From Lentisphaerae bacterium GWF2_50_93 (GTDB lineage: Bacteria > Verrucomicrobiota > Lentisphaeria > Victivallales > GWF2-50-93), in NCBI GenBank assembly GCA_001804815.1, contig MHBI01000052.1, positions 1-50,200 on the forward strand: a stretch of 50,200 bases of DNA, in the 5' to 3' direction. Both the position numbers and the translations under genes were made by a program. Positions within the stretch are counted from its first letter, which is position 1. Each line of letters starts with the position of its first letter. Below, one piece after another: positions 7,919 to 17,582 of this stretch. A model generated the notes under the pieces. It was not told the DNA's origin and made no database searches. It saw nothing but the letters and a program-made list of their open reading frames with translations.

Positions 7919-10900
7919 ATGGCCGTCAGGAAGAAAAGCAAATCGAAGATATCACAGCTTCCGGTTGATCCCAGGACAATAGAGGCGAAGGATATCGGAG
8001 AAAAAAAAAACACCTTGCAGGAGACGGCTGAAAAATCCAATCCCGGGTTCCCCATCGTCGGCATTGGCGCGTCCGCCGGGGGGCTGGGGGCTTTCGAGGC
8101 CTTTTTCTCCGGCATGCCTGCAAACACAGATCCCGGCATGGCCTTTGTGCTGGTGCAACACCTGGCTCCGGACCACAAGAGCATTCTCAGCGACCTCATC
8201 CGGCGCTACACCCGCATGCAGGTCTTCGAGGTCGAGGATGGGATGGTGGTGCAGCCCAACTGCGCCTACATCATCCCTCCCAACTTCGACATGGCGTTCC
8301 TGAACGGTACGCTCCATCTGATGGAACCCTCCGCCCCGCGCGGTCATCGCATGCCTATTGACTTTTTCTTCCGATCCCTGGCACAGGACCAGCATGAGCG
8401 GGCCATCTGCATCGTGCTCTCTGGCACCGGCAGCGACGGCACCCTGGGCATGCGTGCAGTCAAAGGCGAGGGAGGAATGGCCATGGTACAGACCCCTAAG
8501 ACCACCGAGTACGACGGCATGCCGCGCAGCGCTCTTGGAACCGGCCTCGTAGACTACGAGATCCCGCCGGCCGAAATGCCGGCCCAGCTCATCGCCTACG
8601 CCACCCACGCATTCGGGAAACCCCCACGGTCAGCCACCGTCCCTGCACCCAAGACCGAGAACGCGCTGAAAAAGATCCTGATCCTGCTGCGCGCCCAGAC
8701 AGGACACGACTTTTCCCAGTACAAGCCGAACACCATCCACCGGCGCATTGAACGGCGCATGGCCGTCCACCAGATTGAAGCTGTTGAAGGATATGTCAAG
8801 TATTTGCAGCAGACACCGCCGGAGGTGGAGGCGCTGTTCCGCGACCTGCTGATCGGCGTGACCAGGTTCTTCCGGGATCCTGAAACCTTCAAGGCGCTCG
8901 AGGAACAGGTCATCCCGAAACTCTTTGACGGCAAGCCCGTTGGCGGAGTGATCCGTGTCTGGTCTACAGGATGTTCCACCGGCGAGGAAGCCTATTCCAT
9001 CGCCATCCTCATGCAGGAGCGCCTTGAGGTGCTCAAGCAGAGTTTCAAGGTGCAGGTTTTTGCAACAGATATTGACAGCAAGGCGATTGCCACGGCCCGT
9101 ATCGGCATCTATCCGGCCAGCATCGCCACCGACATCTCGCCGGAACGGCTGGCAAGATTTTTCACGGCCGAATCCGACGGCAGCGCGTACCGCATCCACA
9201 AGGGAATCCGCGACATGCTGGTCTTTTCCGAGCAGGACGTAATCAAAGATCCGCCATTCTCCAAGCTCGACCTCATCAGCTGCCGCAACCTCCTGATCTA
9301 TATGGGCGGCGATTTGCAGAAGAGGCTCATGCCCCTCTTCCACTACGCACTCAAACCGGGCGGAGTGCTCTTCCTGGGCACTTCTGAAACCGTGGGCGAT
9401 TTCAACGATCTTTTTGCGACACTTGACCGCAAATCGAAGCTGTATCAGCGCAAGGAGGATATTCACAGCGCACAGCGCATGGCTCTGGGCCGTTTTCTTC
9501 CGCCAGTGGCTAAGACGATGGATGCGTCAGTCCCACAGGCCGCATACAAGACGCCCCAGACCGGAAAACTCCCGATGCGCGAACTGACCGAACAGGCGCT
9601 CCTGCAACAGGCCACCCCGTCCGCCGCGCTCGTCAATGTCCAAGGCGACATCCTCTACCTCCATGGCCGCACCGGAATGTATCTGGAACCGGCCCCCGGC
9701 GAGGCTGGAATCAACAACATCCTGAAGATGGCCCGCGAAGGATTGCGGCGCGAACTGACCACGGCCCTGCACAAAGCCGCATCAGGCAAGGAGACCGTGA
9801 GCTGCCCGGGACTGCGCGTCAAAACCAACGGACACTTCACGACCTTCAACCTGACTGTCCGCCCGGTGACAACAGGTCCCGCCTGTACCGTGCAAAGTCG
9901 AAATACCGCAACTCCGGAAGTCCCCCTGTACCTGGTAATCCTGGAAGAAGTGGAGGAGACCGGACCGGTAATCGTAAATCCGAAATCAAAGGATGGAAAG
10001 CAGACAACCGGCATTGGTGGTCCGGCGACAGACGACATACGAGATACGACCGAAGCAGTCGCGATCGCGGCCCTCAGGCAGGAACTGCGGGCCAAGGAAG
10101 AATACCTCCAGACCACCAACGAGGAACTGGAGACATCCAACGAAGAACTTAAATCCTCAAACGAGGAAATGCAGTCAGTGAACGAGGAATTGCAGTCCAC
10201 AAACGAGGAGCTGGAAACCTCCAAGGAGGAAATGCAGTCGGTCAATGAGGAATTGTCCACGGTCAACGCCGAACTGCAAACCAAGATGTCGGATCTGACG
10301 CGGACCAACAACGACATGAACAACCTGCTGGCCGGTACCGGTATCGCCAGTGTCTTTGTGGATCATCAGCTGCACATCCTGCGCTTCACACCTGCCGCCA
10401 CCCAGATCATCAACCTGATCCTGAGCGACGTGGGGCGGCCCGTGGGCCATATCCTCTCCAATCTGCTCGGCTATAACAGCCTGGTGGCGGACGCGAAGGC
10501 GGTGCTGGACACCCTGCTTCCCAAAGACATGGAAGTGCAGACAACAGAAGGCAAGTGGTACACGATGCGCATCCGGCCCTACCGCACCCTGGACAACGTG
10601 ATCGAAGGCGCAGTGATAACCTTTGTGGACATAACCGAGATGAAGCAGACCCGGGAAGAACTGCATAAAGCCAATGATCTGCTCCGTCTGGCCGTAGTGG
10701 TCCGTGACGCATACGATGCCATCATGGTCCAGGATTTGGAAGGCCGCATCCTGGCCTGGAACCCTTGTGCTGAAAAAATATACGGCTGGAGCGAGGACGA
10801 AGCGTTAAAGATGAACATCCGCTCCCTGATCCCGGAAAACCTGCGCGAGGAGGCTTTGGCCAAGGTGCAGCAGCTCAGCCGTTCCGATGTCCTGGAACCG

Positions 10901-11041
10901 TATCACACGCAGCGGATCACCAAGGACGGTCAGACCGTGGAGGTGCTGCTGACAGCCACCGCGCTGGTGGACAAGGCCGGAAAAATATATGCAATCGCCA
11001 CGACAGAGAGGAAAGTCGGGGAAAGTGCGAAAGTTCGGTAG
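7919..11041 (+). CDS. CheB-CheR-coiled coil-PAS fusion chemosensory protein
   Basis: A 1040-residue protein. Residues about 40-235 are a CheB methylesterase domain without a receiver; the catalytic triad is S52 (GIGASAGG), H81 (VQHLAPDH) and D173 (GTGSDG). Residues about 245-510 are a CheR methyltransferase with VTRFFRD, the SAM motif STGCSTGEEAYS and CRNLLIYM. Residues about 721-799 form a strikingly regular coiled coil of eight heptads built on NEEL. Two PAS domains follow. In this family a histidine kinase is often attached at the C-terminus; here it is the separate next gene. The start has AAAGGA 8 bases upstream. The tail GESAKVR lies in a GTGCGAA/TTCGCAC hairpin (11025-11048) that includes the stop codon. 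The methylation target is unknown. Confidence 0.94.
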   Translation: MAVRKKSKSKISQLPVDPRTIEAKDIGEKKNTLQETAEKSNPGFPIVGIGASAGGLGAFEAFFSGMPANTDPGMAFVLVQHLAPDHKSILSDLIRRYTRMQVFEVEDGMVVQPNCAYIIPPNFDMAFLNGTLHLMEPSAPRGHRMPIDFFFRSLAQDQHERAICIVLSGTGSDGTLGMRAVKGEGGMAMVQTPKTTEYDGMPRSALGTGLVDYEIPPAEMPAQLIAYATHAFGKPPRSATVPAPKTENALKKILILLRAQTGHDFSQYKPNTIHRRIERRMAVHQIEAVEGYVKYLQQTPPEVEALFRDLLIGVTRFFRDPETFKALEEQVIPKLFDGKPVGGVIRVWSTGCSTGEEAYSIAILMQERLEVLKQSFKVQVFATDIDSKAIATARIGIYPASIATDISPERLARFFTAESDGSAYRIHKGIRDMLVFSEQDVIKDPPFSKLDLISCRNLLIYMGGDLQKRLMPLFHYALKPGGVLFLGTSETVGDFNDLFATLDRKSKLYQRKEDIHSAQRMALGRFLPPVAKTMDASVPQAAYKTPQTGKLPMRELTEQALLQQATPSAALVNVQGDILYLHGRTGMYLEPAPGEAGINNILKMAREGLRRELTTALHKAASGKETVSCPGLRVKTNGHFTTFNLTVRPVTTGPACTVQSRNTATPEVPLYLVILEEVEETGPVIVNPKSKDGKQTTGIGGPATDDIRDTTEAVAIAALRQELRAKEEYLQTTNEELETSNEELKSSNEEMQSVNEELQSTNEELETSKEEMQSVNEELSTVNAELQTKMSDLTRTNNDMNNLLAGTGIASVFVDHQLHILRFTPAATQIINLILSDVGRPVGHILSNLLGYNSLVADAKAVLDTLLPKDMEVQTTEGKWYTMRIRPYRTLDNVIEGAVITFVDITEMKQTREELHKANDLLRLAVVVRDAYDAIMVQDLEGRILAWNPCAEKIYGWSEDEALKMNIRSLIPENLREEALAKVQQLSRSDVLEPYHTQRITKDGQTVEVLLTATALVDKAGKIYAIATTERKVGESAKVR

Positions 11042-11089
11042 TTCGCACGGTACGCCGGCACCCCTGCCGGCATCGGTGGAGAAGTGGAA
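11042..11089 (+). repeat. Double-hairpin repeat, single unit C
   Basis: One half-unit beginning CGGTACGCCGGCACCCC and ending GGTGGAGAAGTGGAA. It lies exactly between the stop codon of the CheB-CheR gene and the ATG of the next gene. Its GGAGAAG serves as the only plausible ribosome binding site for that gene. Confidence 0.9.
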
Positions 11090-12466
11090 ATGATTGATCA
11101 AAATAAAAATAATTCGGATCTTCGCAAACGGGCGGAGAAGATGGATCGCGAGAAGACATCCCGTATTCCGGAAGACATGAAAAACCGATCATCCGAAGAA
11201 ATCCAGGAGATGCTCCACGAACTGCGGGTGCATCAGATCGAGCTGGAGATGCAGAACGATGAACTGCGAACTTCGCAGATGGAACTGGAAACTGTGAAGG
11301 CGCGCTATTTCGACCTCTACGACCTGGCACCGGTCGGCTATTGCACCATCAGCGAAAAAGGGCTGATCATGGAAGCAAACCTCTCCGCCGCAACCCTGCT
11401 TGGCGTGGCCCGCGGCTCGCTGGCCAATCAACCGATCAGCAAGTTCATCTTCAAAGAGGACCAGGACATCTACTACCTGCACCGCAAAAAGCTCTTTGAG
11501 ACCAGTTCCCCTCAGGCATACGAAATACGGATAGTGAAAATGGATGGTACGGTATTCTGGGCGCGGCTGGAGGCGACCGTCGCACAGGATGCCGCCGGAG
11601 TGACTGTCTGCCGTGTCATGCTGAGCGACATCACCGCTTCCAAAAAGGCGGAGGAGATTTTAAGGCGCGACAAAAAGACCCTGGGGAAAATGGTGAAGGA
11701 GAGATCCATTGAATTAATGGAAATCCAGGCAGAACTGGAAAGGGCGAAGCGTCTATACGACATTGGAATCCTGGCCGCTACCGTCGCCCGTGAACTGCGT
11801 AATTCCCTGTTCGGAATAAGCCTGGCGGCGACCGTGATCAGAAGCAAGATTGCAGACAGCATGATTGATCCTCAATTGCAGGTAATAGACAAAATGATTG
11901 CAGAGAGCGGCCAGATCATAGACAATCTGCTGTTCTATTCACATCTGAGGCCGCCCCAGCGAGAAACCTTGAACCTGCACTCCCTTCTTGAGGAATGTAC
12001 TGGCGCCCTCCAGCCTGTGCGCTCCGGAAAGAAAATAGTGCTTTCAAAGCACATTGATTCACTGAAAGGTGTGCCTGTAAGCGCCGACCCGGACCAAATC
12101 AGGGAGGTCTTCTCCAACATATTGAACAATTCCCTGGATGCCGTTCCTGATCATGGAGGACAAATAGATGTCAGGGCAAGGGTCTACCGTGAGCTGGTAA
12201 AAATCCATATAACCGACAACGGTCCCGGCATAGCAAAGGCGGACTTGAAGAAAGCATTCGATCCGTTCTTTACAACCAAGGAGAGAGGCACGGGGCTAGG
12301 ACTCACCGTCTGCAGGCAGATTGTAAAAATGCATGGCGGCTTCATAAACATCAAGAGCGGGAAAGGAAAAGGGACATCGGTTATCATGACCATTCCCAAG
12401 ACGGAACCAAAAAGGGGAAATGACCTTTTTAAAATTGGCACCAGTCCGTATTCTAACATCCTATAG
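11090..12466 (+). CDS. PAS histidine kinase with degenerate H-box (His to Arg)
   Basis: About 458 residues from ATG 11090; an in-frame GTG at 11084 is also possible and lies inside the repeat. An N-terminal coiled coil is followed by a PAS domain, a second coiled coil, a HisKA-like region and an intact-looking HATPase (N-box NILNNSLDAV, G1 DNGPGI, F-box DPFFTT, G2 GTGLGL). The H-box reads VARELRNSL where the family has AHELRNPL, so Arg (codon CGT at 11789-11791) replaces the phospho-acceptor His. A CAT to CGT change is a single transition. The protein may be a pseudokinase, regulator or ATPase partner of the upstream CheB-CheR-PAS protein, or it may be recently inactivated. No membrane segments are seen. 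Confidence 0.9.
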   Translation: MIDQNKNNSDLRKRAEKMDREKTSRIPEDMKNRSSEEIQEMLHELRVHQIELEMQNDELRTSQMELETVKARYFDLYDLAPVGYCTISEKGLIMEANLSAATLLGVARGSLANQPISKFIFKEDQDIYYLHRKKLFETSSPQAYEIRIVKMDGTVFWARLEATVAQDAAGVTVCRVMLSDITASKKAEEILRRDKKTLGKMVKERSIELMEIQAELERAKRLYDIGILAATVARELRNSLFGISLAATVIRSKIADSMIDPQLQVIDKMIAESGQIIDNLLFYSHLRPPQRETLNLHSLLEECTGALQPVRSGKKIVLSKHIDSLKGVPVSADPDQIREVFSNILNNSLDAVPDHGGQIDVRARVYRELVKIHITDNGPGIAKADLKKAFDPFFTTKERGTGLGLTVCRQIVKMHGGFINIKSGKGKGTSVIMTIPKTEPKRGNDLFKIGTSPYSNIL

Positions 12467-12686
12467 CATGGTACGCCGCATGGTACGCCGGCACCCCTGC
12501 CGGCATCAGTGGAGAAGTGGAAAAGAAGAAAGAAAAATCTGCCAGCAAAGGTGCTGGCGGTCCATGGTACGCCGGCACCCCTGCCGGCATCGGTGGAGAA
12601 GTAGAAAAGAGAAAGAAAAATCTGCCAGGAGGTCGCAGATCCCGGCCACGGAGTGCGTCGGGAGGGCTGGCGGTCCGACAAGGAGG
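12467..12686 (+). repeat. Double-hairpin repeat array D (two units)
   Basis: Units start at 12486 and 12570. The first has the short second hairpin (GCCAGCAAAGGTGCTGGC) and the second has the long form. The array begins right after the stop codon of the His-less kinase and ends just before the stop of the small minus-strand gene. Confidence 0.92.
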
Positions 12687-12697
12687 AGAAATCATGC

Positions 12698-12952
12698 TCA
12701 GGGTTTCCCTATATCTTCCAGCTCTGCCTTTATCTGCTCTTTCAGTTTATCGTCAGGCTTGAGTTCAAGAGCCTTTCTCCATTGTGCCCTTGCCTTGTCT
12801 TTTTCCCTCATCTTCAGATATGCACAGGCAAGAAGACTGGACGGACGGATTTTGCTTGAACTCATAAAATGCTGCAAACCCTTTTGCTTCAAAGAAGAAT
12901 CTTCTTTCTTCGGCTCTTGATATTTGCCCGCCCTGTGGTTATTTTTTACCAT
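12698..12952 (-). CDS. Small TPR-like protein or remnant of one
   Basis: An 84-residue reading. The C-terminal half, LACAYLKMREKDKARAQWR followed by KALELKPDD, is a good single TPR unit typical of the C-terminal end of larger TPR proteins. The N-terminal half is Lys/Ser-rich and featureless. A start at 12952 has no close ribosome binding site. The frame ends at the edge of repeat array D and lies head-to-head with the chemoreceptor gene, so it may be the surviving 3' part of a longer gene. A functional small gene is possible but not shown. Confidence 0.45.
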   Translation of the reverse strand: MVKNNHRAGKYQEPKKEDSSLKQKGLQHFMSSSKIRPSSLLACAYLKMREKDKARAQWRKALELKPDDKLKEQIKAELEDIGKP

Positions 12953-12987
12953 GACAAAACAGAAACCCTTCCATGGAGAAATTCGCT

Positions 12988-15183
12988 ATGAAACTCAAGT
13001 ATAAAATCGTCATCATGGTGATGATAGCCGCTCTGCTTCCAGTCGTTTCGCAGTATGTCCTGTCATATTATTCCGTACACGAGGTGGACGCCGCCGTACT
13101 GGAGCAGATGCGCGAGACGAGCAAGCAGAACCTCAGGACGATGGCCTTGAATGTGTATGACATGTGCAGGATCGCCGACAACATGCTCCATGACGACTTG
13201 AAAAGAGATGTGGCAATACTTGACAAGGTGCTCTCTGAATCAGGCGGCATATGCACTTCCGCGCAGGAACGGGTGGAGTGGAAGGCGAGGAACCAGTCGA
13301 CGAACAAGGAAGTCGTCGTCGTCCTGCCAAAGATGTATGTCGGCGGCGAATGGCTGGGACAGCACTTTGATTTTTCAACCCGCGTACCTCCGTTCGACAG
13401 GATCAGTGAATTCACCGGGCAGGAATGTACGCTCCTGCAGCGCATGAATGAGCAGGGTGACATGCTCCGCATAGCCACCACGGTCAAGGCCGGCGATGGT
13501 TCCCGGGCAACTGGCACCTACATTCCGGCAGTTGACCAGGACGGCAGACAGAACAGGATGATCGCAGCAATCTTGTCAGGGGAGAAATATATCGGGAGGA
13601 TACAGGTTCTCGAAGCCAGATATATAGCGTCATACACACCAGTAAAGGACAAGGACGGCAAGGTAATCGGATGCACGTTCATCGGAGTCAAGGTCAGCGC
13701 CATGGAGTCGATCAGGAAAGTCCTCAAGGAAATCAAGGTGGGGAAATCCGGATACGTGGGAGTTCTGATCGGATCTGGTGAGAACAGCGGCACCTATGTG
13801 ATTTCGCAGAACGGGAAGACCGATGGATTGAACATACTTGAGAAGACCGACGCTGAAGGCAAGCCTTTTGTAAAACAAATGATAAACGAAGCCATCCAGA
13901 AGAAAGGCGAGGTTGGTTTCCAGACTTTTCTGTGGAAGAACCCGGACGAGCCAGCCGCCAGGCTGAAAACTTCCGCATTCGTCTATTTCGAGCCATGGGA
14001 CTGGGTGATCTTACCCGGCTTGTACGAGGATGATTTCAAGGCCGCACAGCTGCAGGTTACGCAATGTATCGACAAGCAGACGGCATCTGCCGCGAAGGTA
14101 AGCGTAGCGCTGATCCTCCTTTCACTTGTCCTGGCTCTATATATCGGCGGCAAGATCTCAAATCCGATATCTAAAATCACGGCTATTGCCAGGAAAATCG
14201 CGGCAGGGAACCTCTATGAGGCGGGGCAGGATATAAAATCGTTCTCCTCCTCGAAGGGGCGTGGCGTAATCGCGGGCAGGGACGAGACATGCGAGCTTGT
14301 CGAATCGTTCGGAACCATGACCACCATGCTTAATTCGCTGGTAGCAAAAGTGCAGCAGTCGACCATACAGCTCTTCTCCACCGCCACGGAAATAGCGGCC
14401 TCATCCAAGCAGCAGGAGGCGACAGTAAAGGAATTCAGCGCATCGACCAACGAGATTGTCGCATCCAGCAAGGAAATATCAGCCACGTCGAAACAGCTCC
14501 TGACGACAATTGTTGAGGTCAAGGAAGTTTCCGCACGCACCGCTGAAAATGCCGATTCAGGACAGAGTTCGATCACGGACATGCATGGAACCATGAAGCA
14601 TCTTGCTTCTGCAACCGAATCCGTCTCCTCGAAGCTGTCCATAATCAACGACAAGGCGAACAATATCAACGACGTCGTGGCAACCATCACGAAAGTCGCC
14701 GACCAGACCAACCTCCTGTCGCTGAACGCCGCGATAGAGGCTGAAAAGGCGGGAGAATACGGACTGGGATTCTCGGTGGTGGCGCGTGAAATACGCCGCC
14801 TTGCCGACCAGACTGCCGTGGCCACCCTGGACATCGTCAAAATGGTCAAGGAGATGCAGTCGGCGGTATCCTCCGGGGTGATGGAGATGGACAAGTTCTC
14901 GGACGAGGTCAGGCACTGCGTCGACAACGTGAACAACATCAGCGGCAAGCTGGAGAACATCATCCAGCAGGTGCAGGCCCTGCCCCCGAAATTCGACACC
15001 GTCGCCGAAGGGATGGAAGGCCAGCATGAAGGAGCACAGCAGATCACCGAGGCCATGATACAGCTCAGCGAAGCCGCCAGGCAGACGACGGAATCGCTGC
15101 GCGAATTCAACCAGGTGACAGAGCAGCTGGACAAGGCCTCCCGCTCGCTCCAGCAGGAACTGTCAATATTCAAGGTGGGCTGA
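12988..15183 (+). CDS. Methyl-accepting chemoreceptor, WspA-like signalling domain with Cache sensor
   Basis: 731 residues from ATG 12988, which has GGAG at a good distance; an upstream in-frame ATG at 12973 lacks one. The first transmembrane segment (about 5-24) is followed by a large extracytoplasmic region of about 340 residues with Cache-type features. The second membrane segment (about 369-391, [16 protein letters not shown]) leads into a HAMP linker starting NPISKI and a long coiled-coil signalling domain. The hairpin tip reads [18 protein letters not shown], then [20 protein letters not shown]. This is the variant seen in WspA-type receptors, in contrast to the classical EAARAGE tip. 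It is the first gene of the operon; the ligand or surface cue is unknown. Confidence 0.93.
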   Translation: MKLKYKIVIMVMIAALLPVVSQYVLSYYSVHEVDAAVLEQMRETSKQNLRTMALNVYDMCRIADNMLHDDLKRDVAILDKVLSESGGICTSAQERVEWKARNQSTNKEVVVVLPKMYVGGEWLGQHFDFSTRVPPFDRISEFTGQECTLLQRMNEQGDMLRIATTVKAGDGSRATGTYIPAVDQDGRQNRMIAAILSGEKYIGRIQVLEARYIASYTPVKDKDGKVIGCTFIGVKVSAMESIRKVLKEIKVGKSGYVGVLIGSGENSGTYVISQNGKTDGLNILEKTDAEGKPFVKQMINEAIQKKGEVGFQTFLWKNPDEPAARLKTSAFVYFEPWDWVILPGLYEDDFKAAQLQVTQCIDKQTASAAKVSVALILLSLVLALYIGGKISNPISKITAIARKIAAGNLYEAGQDIKSFSSSKGRGVIAGRDETCELVESFGTMTTMLNSLVAKVQQSTIQLFSTATEIAASSKQQEATVKEFSASTNEIVASSKEISATSKQLLTTIVEVKEVSARTAENADSGQSSITDMHGTMKHLASATESVSSKLSIINDKANNINDVVATITKVADQTNLLSLNAAIEAEKAGEYGLGFSVVAREIRRLADQTAVATLDIVKMVKEMQSAVSSGVMEMDKFSDEVRHCVDNVNNISGKLENIIQQVQALPPKFDTVAEGMEGQHEGAQQITEAMIQLSEAARQTTESLREFNQVTEQLDKASRSLQQELSIFKVG

Positions 15184-15187
15184 AACC

Positions 15188-15655
15188 ATGCTGCTCCTGA
15201 CTTTCCGAGCCGGCTCCCAGGATTACGCAATCAATACCAGGAATGTCCTGGAAGTCATTCCAATAGTCGAAGTCAGAAAACTGCCCGGAACTCCTGATTA
15301 TGTGCGCGGCGTGCTGAACTACCGCGGAAGGCTTGTGCCGGTTGTCGACATTACCTGGATGATTGCAGGCAGAGCCTCCATGGAACATCTCAGTTCCAGG
15401 ATAATACTGGTCAGATATCCTGAAAAGGATGATTCTGGAAATGTGCTTGGACTCCTGGTGGAACATGCCACAAGCACTGTCGACCGGAAAACTGAAACCT
15501 TTGCCGCCTCCGGAGTGGACACTCCCGGCATGCCATGGATGGGGAAAATATCCGTTGATGGAGAGTCCTCCATCCAGATAGTCAAAATAGAGGATCTGCT
15601 GGCGGACGAGCTGAAAACCCTGCTTTTTGCAGCGCCTGCGGGAAAGAGCTTATGA
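15188..15655 (+). CDS. cheW: CheW adaptor (WspB-like)
   Basis: A 155-residue single CheW domain. Characteristic parts are the N-terminal strand LLTFRAGSQDYAINTRNVLEV, the PGTPDYVRGVLNYRGRLVPVVD core and the closing strands. It should bridge the chemoreceptor and the CheA kinase. It starts 4 bases after the receptor's stop and its own stop overlaps the next start (ATGA), so expression is coupled. By position it equals wspB. Confidence 0.93.
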   Translation: MLLLTFRAGSQDYAINTRNVLEVIPIVEVRKLPGTPDYVRGVLNYRGRLVPVVDITWMIAGRASMEHLSSRIILVRYPEKDDSGNVLGLLVEHATSTVDRKTETFAASGVDTPGMPWMGKISVDGESSIQIVKIEDLLADELKTLLFAAPAGKSL

Positions 15656-16881
15656 TCGAAAAGATGCTCAGGGATAAAATCGGATTGAGCTACGATGCAA
15701 TCGGCCGCAAGAACGCCGAGGATTCAATCTGCAGGCACATGAGGAAGCTCGGTGCTGGAAGCCTGGAGGAATACCACAGGGCCATCTCATCCTCAAAGGA
15801 GCTCCTTGCGGAACTGATACACTCCCTGGTGGTTCCTGAAACCTGGTTTTTCCGCTACGGCGAATCATTTGTATTTGTCGCAGACCAGGCCGCTAAAATC
15901 ATTTCCGGGAAGGGCTTGGTGCGCATATTGAGCATCCCCTGCTCCACCGGCGAAGAACCATATTCAATAGCGGTTTCCCTGCTGGCTTCCGGCATAGGCC
16001 CGGAACGGATACGGATTGATGCTGCCGATGTGAGCATGCCATTGATAGAGAAGGCCAGGCGTGGCGTATATGGACAGAACTGCTTCAGGAGCGGCATCCC
16101 TGAACCAGCGAAACGCTTCTTCACCGAGAAGGACAAGGTTTTTGAAGTTGACAGGAAGGCTAAGGACCTGGTCACTTTCCACAATTTCAGCATATTCGAC
16201 AATGAACTTCTGTCCGGCGGAGTTCAATATGACATTATCTTCTGCCGAAATCTACTGATCTATTTTTCAGCGGAGGAACAGGAAAAGGCGATCAGGATTC
16301 TTTCAGGGATCCTCTCGGAATCAGGAATCCTGCTCCTGGGCCATTCTGAATACGGCATCGCAAAACGGCTGAATTTTGAACCGGTCAATTTCCCCCACAG
16401 CTTCGCCTTCAGGAAACAGGCCGCTGTCCGCAGCCACAATACCGTCGCGAAGACAGGACTTCCCGCGGTTGAAATCAAAGGAAGCCATACTCCCAGGTTG
16501 CCGGAAAGCCGGCTGAACAAGACGGCGGACCAGCAGCGGAATGACAAAAATGAGAAGGCGCCCTCCATGCAGGAAATGATTGAAAAAGCCGCCGTTTTAG
16601 CCGACAGGGGCAAGCTGCACGAGGCTGAAGCCCTGTGCCTGCAATTTCTAGAATCCGACAAGCTCAGCCCTTCCGCATATTACCTTCTTGGAGTTGTCAA
16701 CCTCTCCCTCCGACGTACGAAGGAGGCGGCAAAAGCCTTCAGCAGGACCCTGTACCTCAATCCCGATCACTACGAGGCGCTGATACAGCTGGCGCTGATC
16801 AAGGAGCGGTCCGGAGAGCATGAGGAGGCTTCAAGGATGAAACAACGTGCCGGGAAATTAACCTCAGCGGGACATAAATGA
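15652..16881 (+). CDS. cheR: CheR receptor methyltransferase with TPR tail (WspC-like)
   Basis: 409 residues. The CheR part (about 1-265) has VVPETWFFRY, the SAM-binding loop CSTGEEPYSIA and FCRNLLIYF. It methylates Glu residues of the chemoreceptor's signalling domain. A linker is followed by two TPR units (about 305-400, PSAYYLLGVVNLSLRRTKEA and NPDHYEALIQLALIKERSGE). WspC has the same CheR-TPR layout. The start overlaps the cheW stop as ATGA with GGGAAAGAG before it; the end overlaps the next gene in the same way. Confidence 0.95.
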   Translation: MIEKMLRDKIGLSYDAIGRKNAEDSICRHMRKLGAGSLEEYHRAISSSKELLAELIHSLVVPETWFFRYGESFVFVADQAAKIISGKGLVRILSIPCSTGEEPYSIAVSLLASGIGPERIRIDAADVSMPLIEKARRGVYGQNCFRSGIPEPAKRFFTEKDKVFEVDRKAKDLVTFHNFSIFDNELLSGGVQYDIIFCRNLLIYFSAEEQEKAIRILSGILSESGILLLGHSEYGIAKRLNFEPVNFPHSFAFRKQAAVRSHNTVAKTGLPAVEIKGSHTPRLPESRLNKTADQQRNDKNEKAPSMQEMIEKAAVLADRGKLHEAEALCLQFLESDKLSPSAYYLLGVVNLSLRRTKEAAKAFSRTLYLNPDHYEALIQLALIKERSGEHEEASRMKQRAGKLTSAGHK

Positions 16882-17567
16882 AATCCATGAAACAGGACGC
16901 AGACACCGGCAAGGCATGCTGGAACTCCATCGGAGTATGGGGTCCTGTCAGCAATACCGGCCGCTGCCCGGAACTGGCTGAAATGATCCATTGCAGGAAC
17001 TGTCCAGTGTTCATTGGCGCAGGCGGCGATCTGCTCAACTGCGGACTGCCTCCGGGATACATGGAGGAATGGACTGGAATCATAGCCAGGGAGAAGGAAA
17101 CGCGGACTGCAGGAAATGTTTCAATAGTGGTTTTCAGGATCGCCGGCGAATATCTGGCCCTGCGGACGGAAGCCTGCAGGGAAATTGTCAACATGCGCAA
17201 GATCCACTGGATCCCCCATCGCTCCAACGAGGTTCTTCTTGGAATGGCGAACATACGCGGGGAACTGCAGCTGTGCTTCTCGCTGAAGTCCCTAATCGGA
17301 ATCGCCGATCGGGCTGGATCTGAAAATTCACAGGACTATCTCCCAAAGATGCTGGTTGTCCAGAAAAATGGGAAATGCTGGGTGTTTCCAGTAGATCAGA
17401 TGATTGGCGTGGTACGGTACGATGACAGCCAGATTCAAAATGTCCCAGTGACGGTATCCAAGGCGGCCGGGACTTTCACGCAGAAGGTGCTGCTGCATGA
17501 AAATCATGAGACTGCGCTCTTGGACGACGAACTGCTGATATACTCCCTTCAGGAGAAAATATCGTGA
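16878..17567 (+). CDS. cheW: CheW adaptor with N-terminal Cys motif (WspD-like)
   Basis: 229 residues. Residues about 14-50 carry CWNSIGVWG, CPELAEMIHCRNCPVF and a final Cys, an N-terminal Cys pattern shared with WspD-type CheW proteins that could bind metal or form disulfides. The CheW domain follows (about 78-225: IVVFRIAGEYLALRTEACRE, VLLGMANIRGELQLC). The start at 16878 overlaps the cheR stop (ATGA); a second in-frame ATG is at 16887. Two CheW proteins with one CheA is the Wsp arrangement. Confidence 0.92.
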   Translation: MKSMKQDADTGKACWNSIGVWGPVSNTGRCPELAEMIHCRNCPVFIGAGGDLLNCGLPPGYMEEWTGIIAREKETRTAGNVSIVVFRIAGEYLALRTEACREIVNMRKIHWIPHRSNEVLLGMANIRGELQLCFSLKSLIGIADRAGSENSQDYLPKMLVVQKNGKCWVFPVDQMIGVVRYDDSQIQNVPVTVSKAAGTFTQKVLLHENHETALLDDELLIYSLQEKIS

Positions 17568-17582
17568 GGATGGAAAACGCAT

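Noticed and set aside
14214..15230. Minus-strand frame of 338 codons
   Set aside because: It is the Ser-rich shadow of the chemoreceptor's coiled-coil signalling domain.
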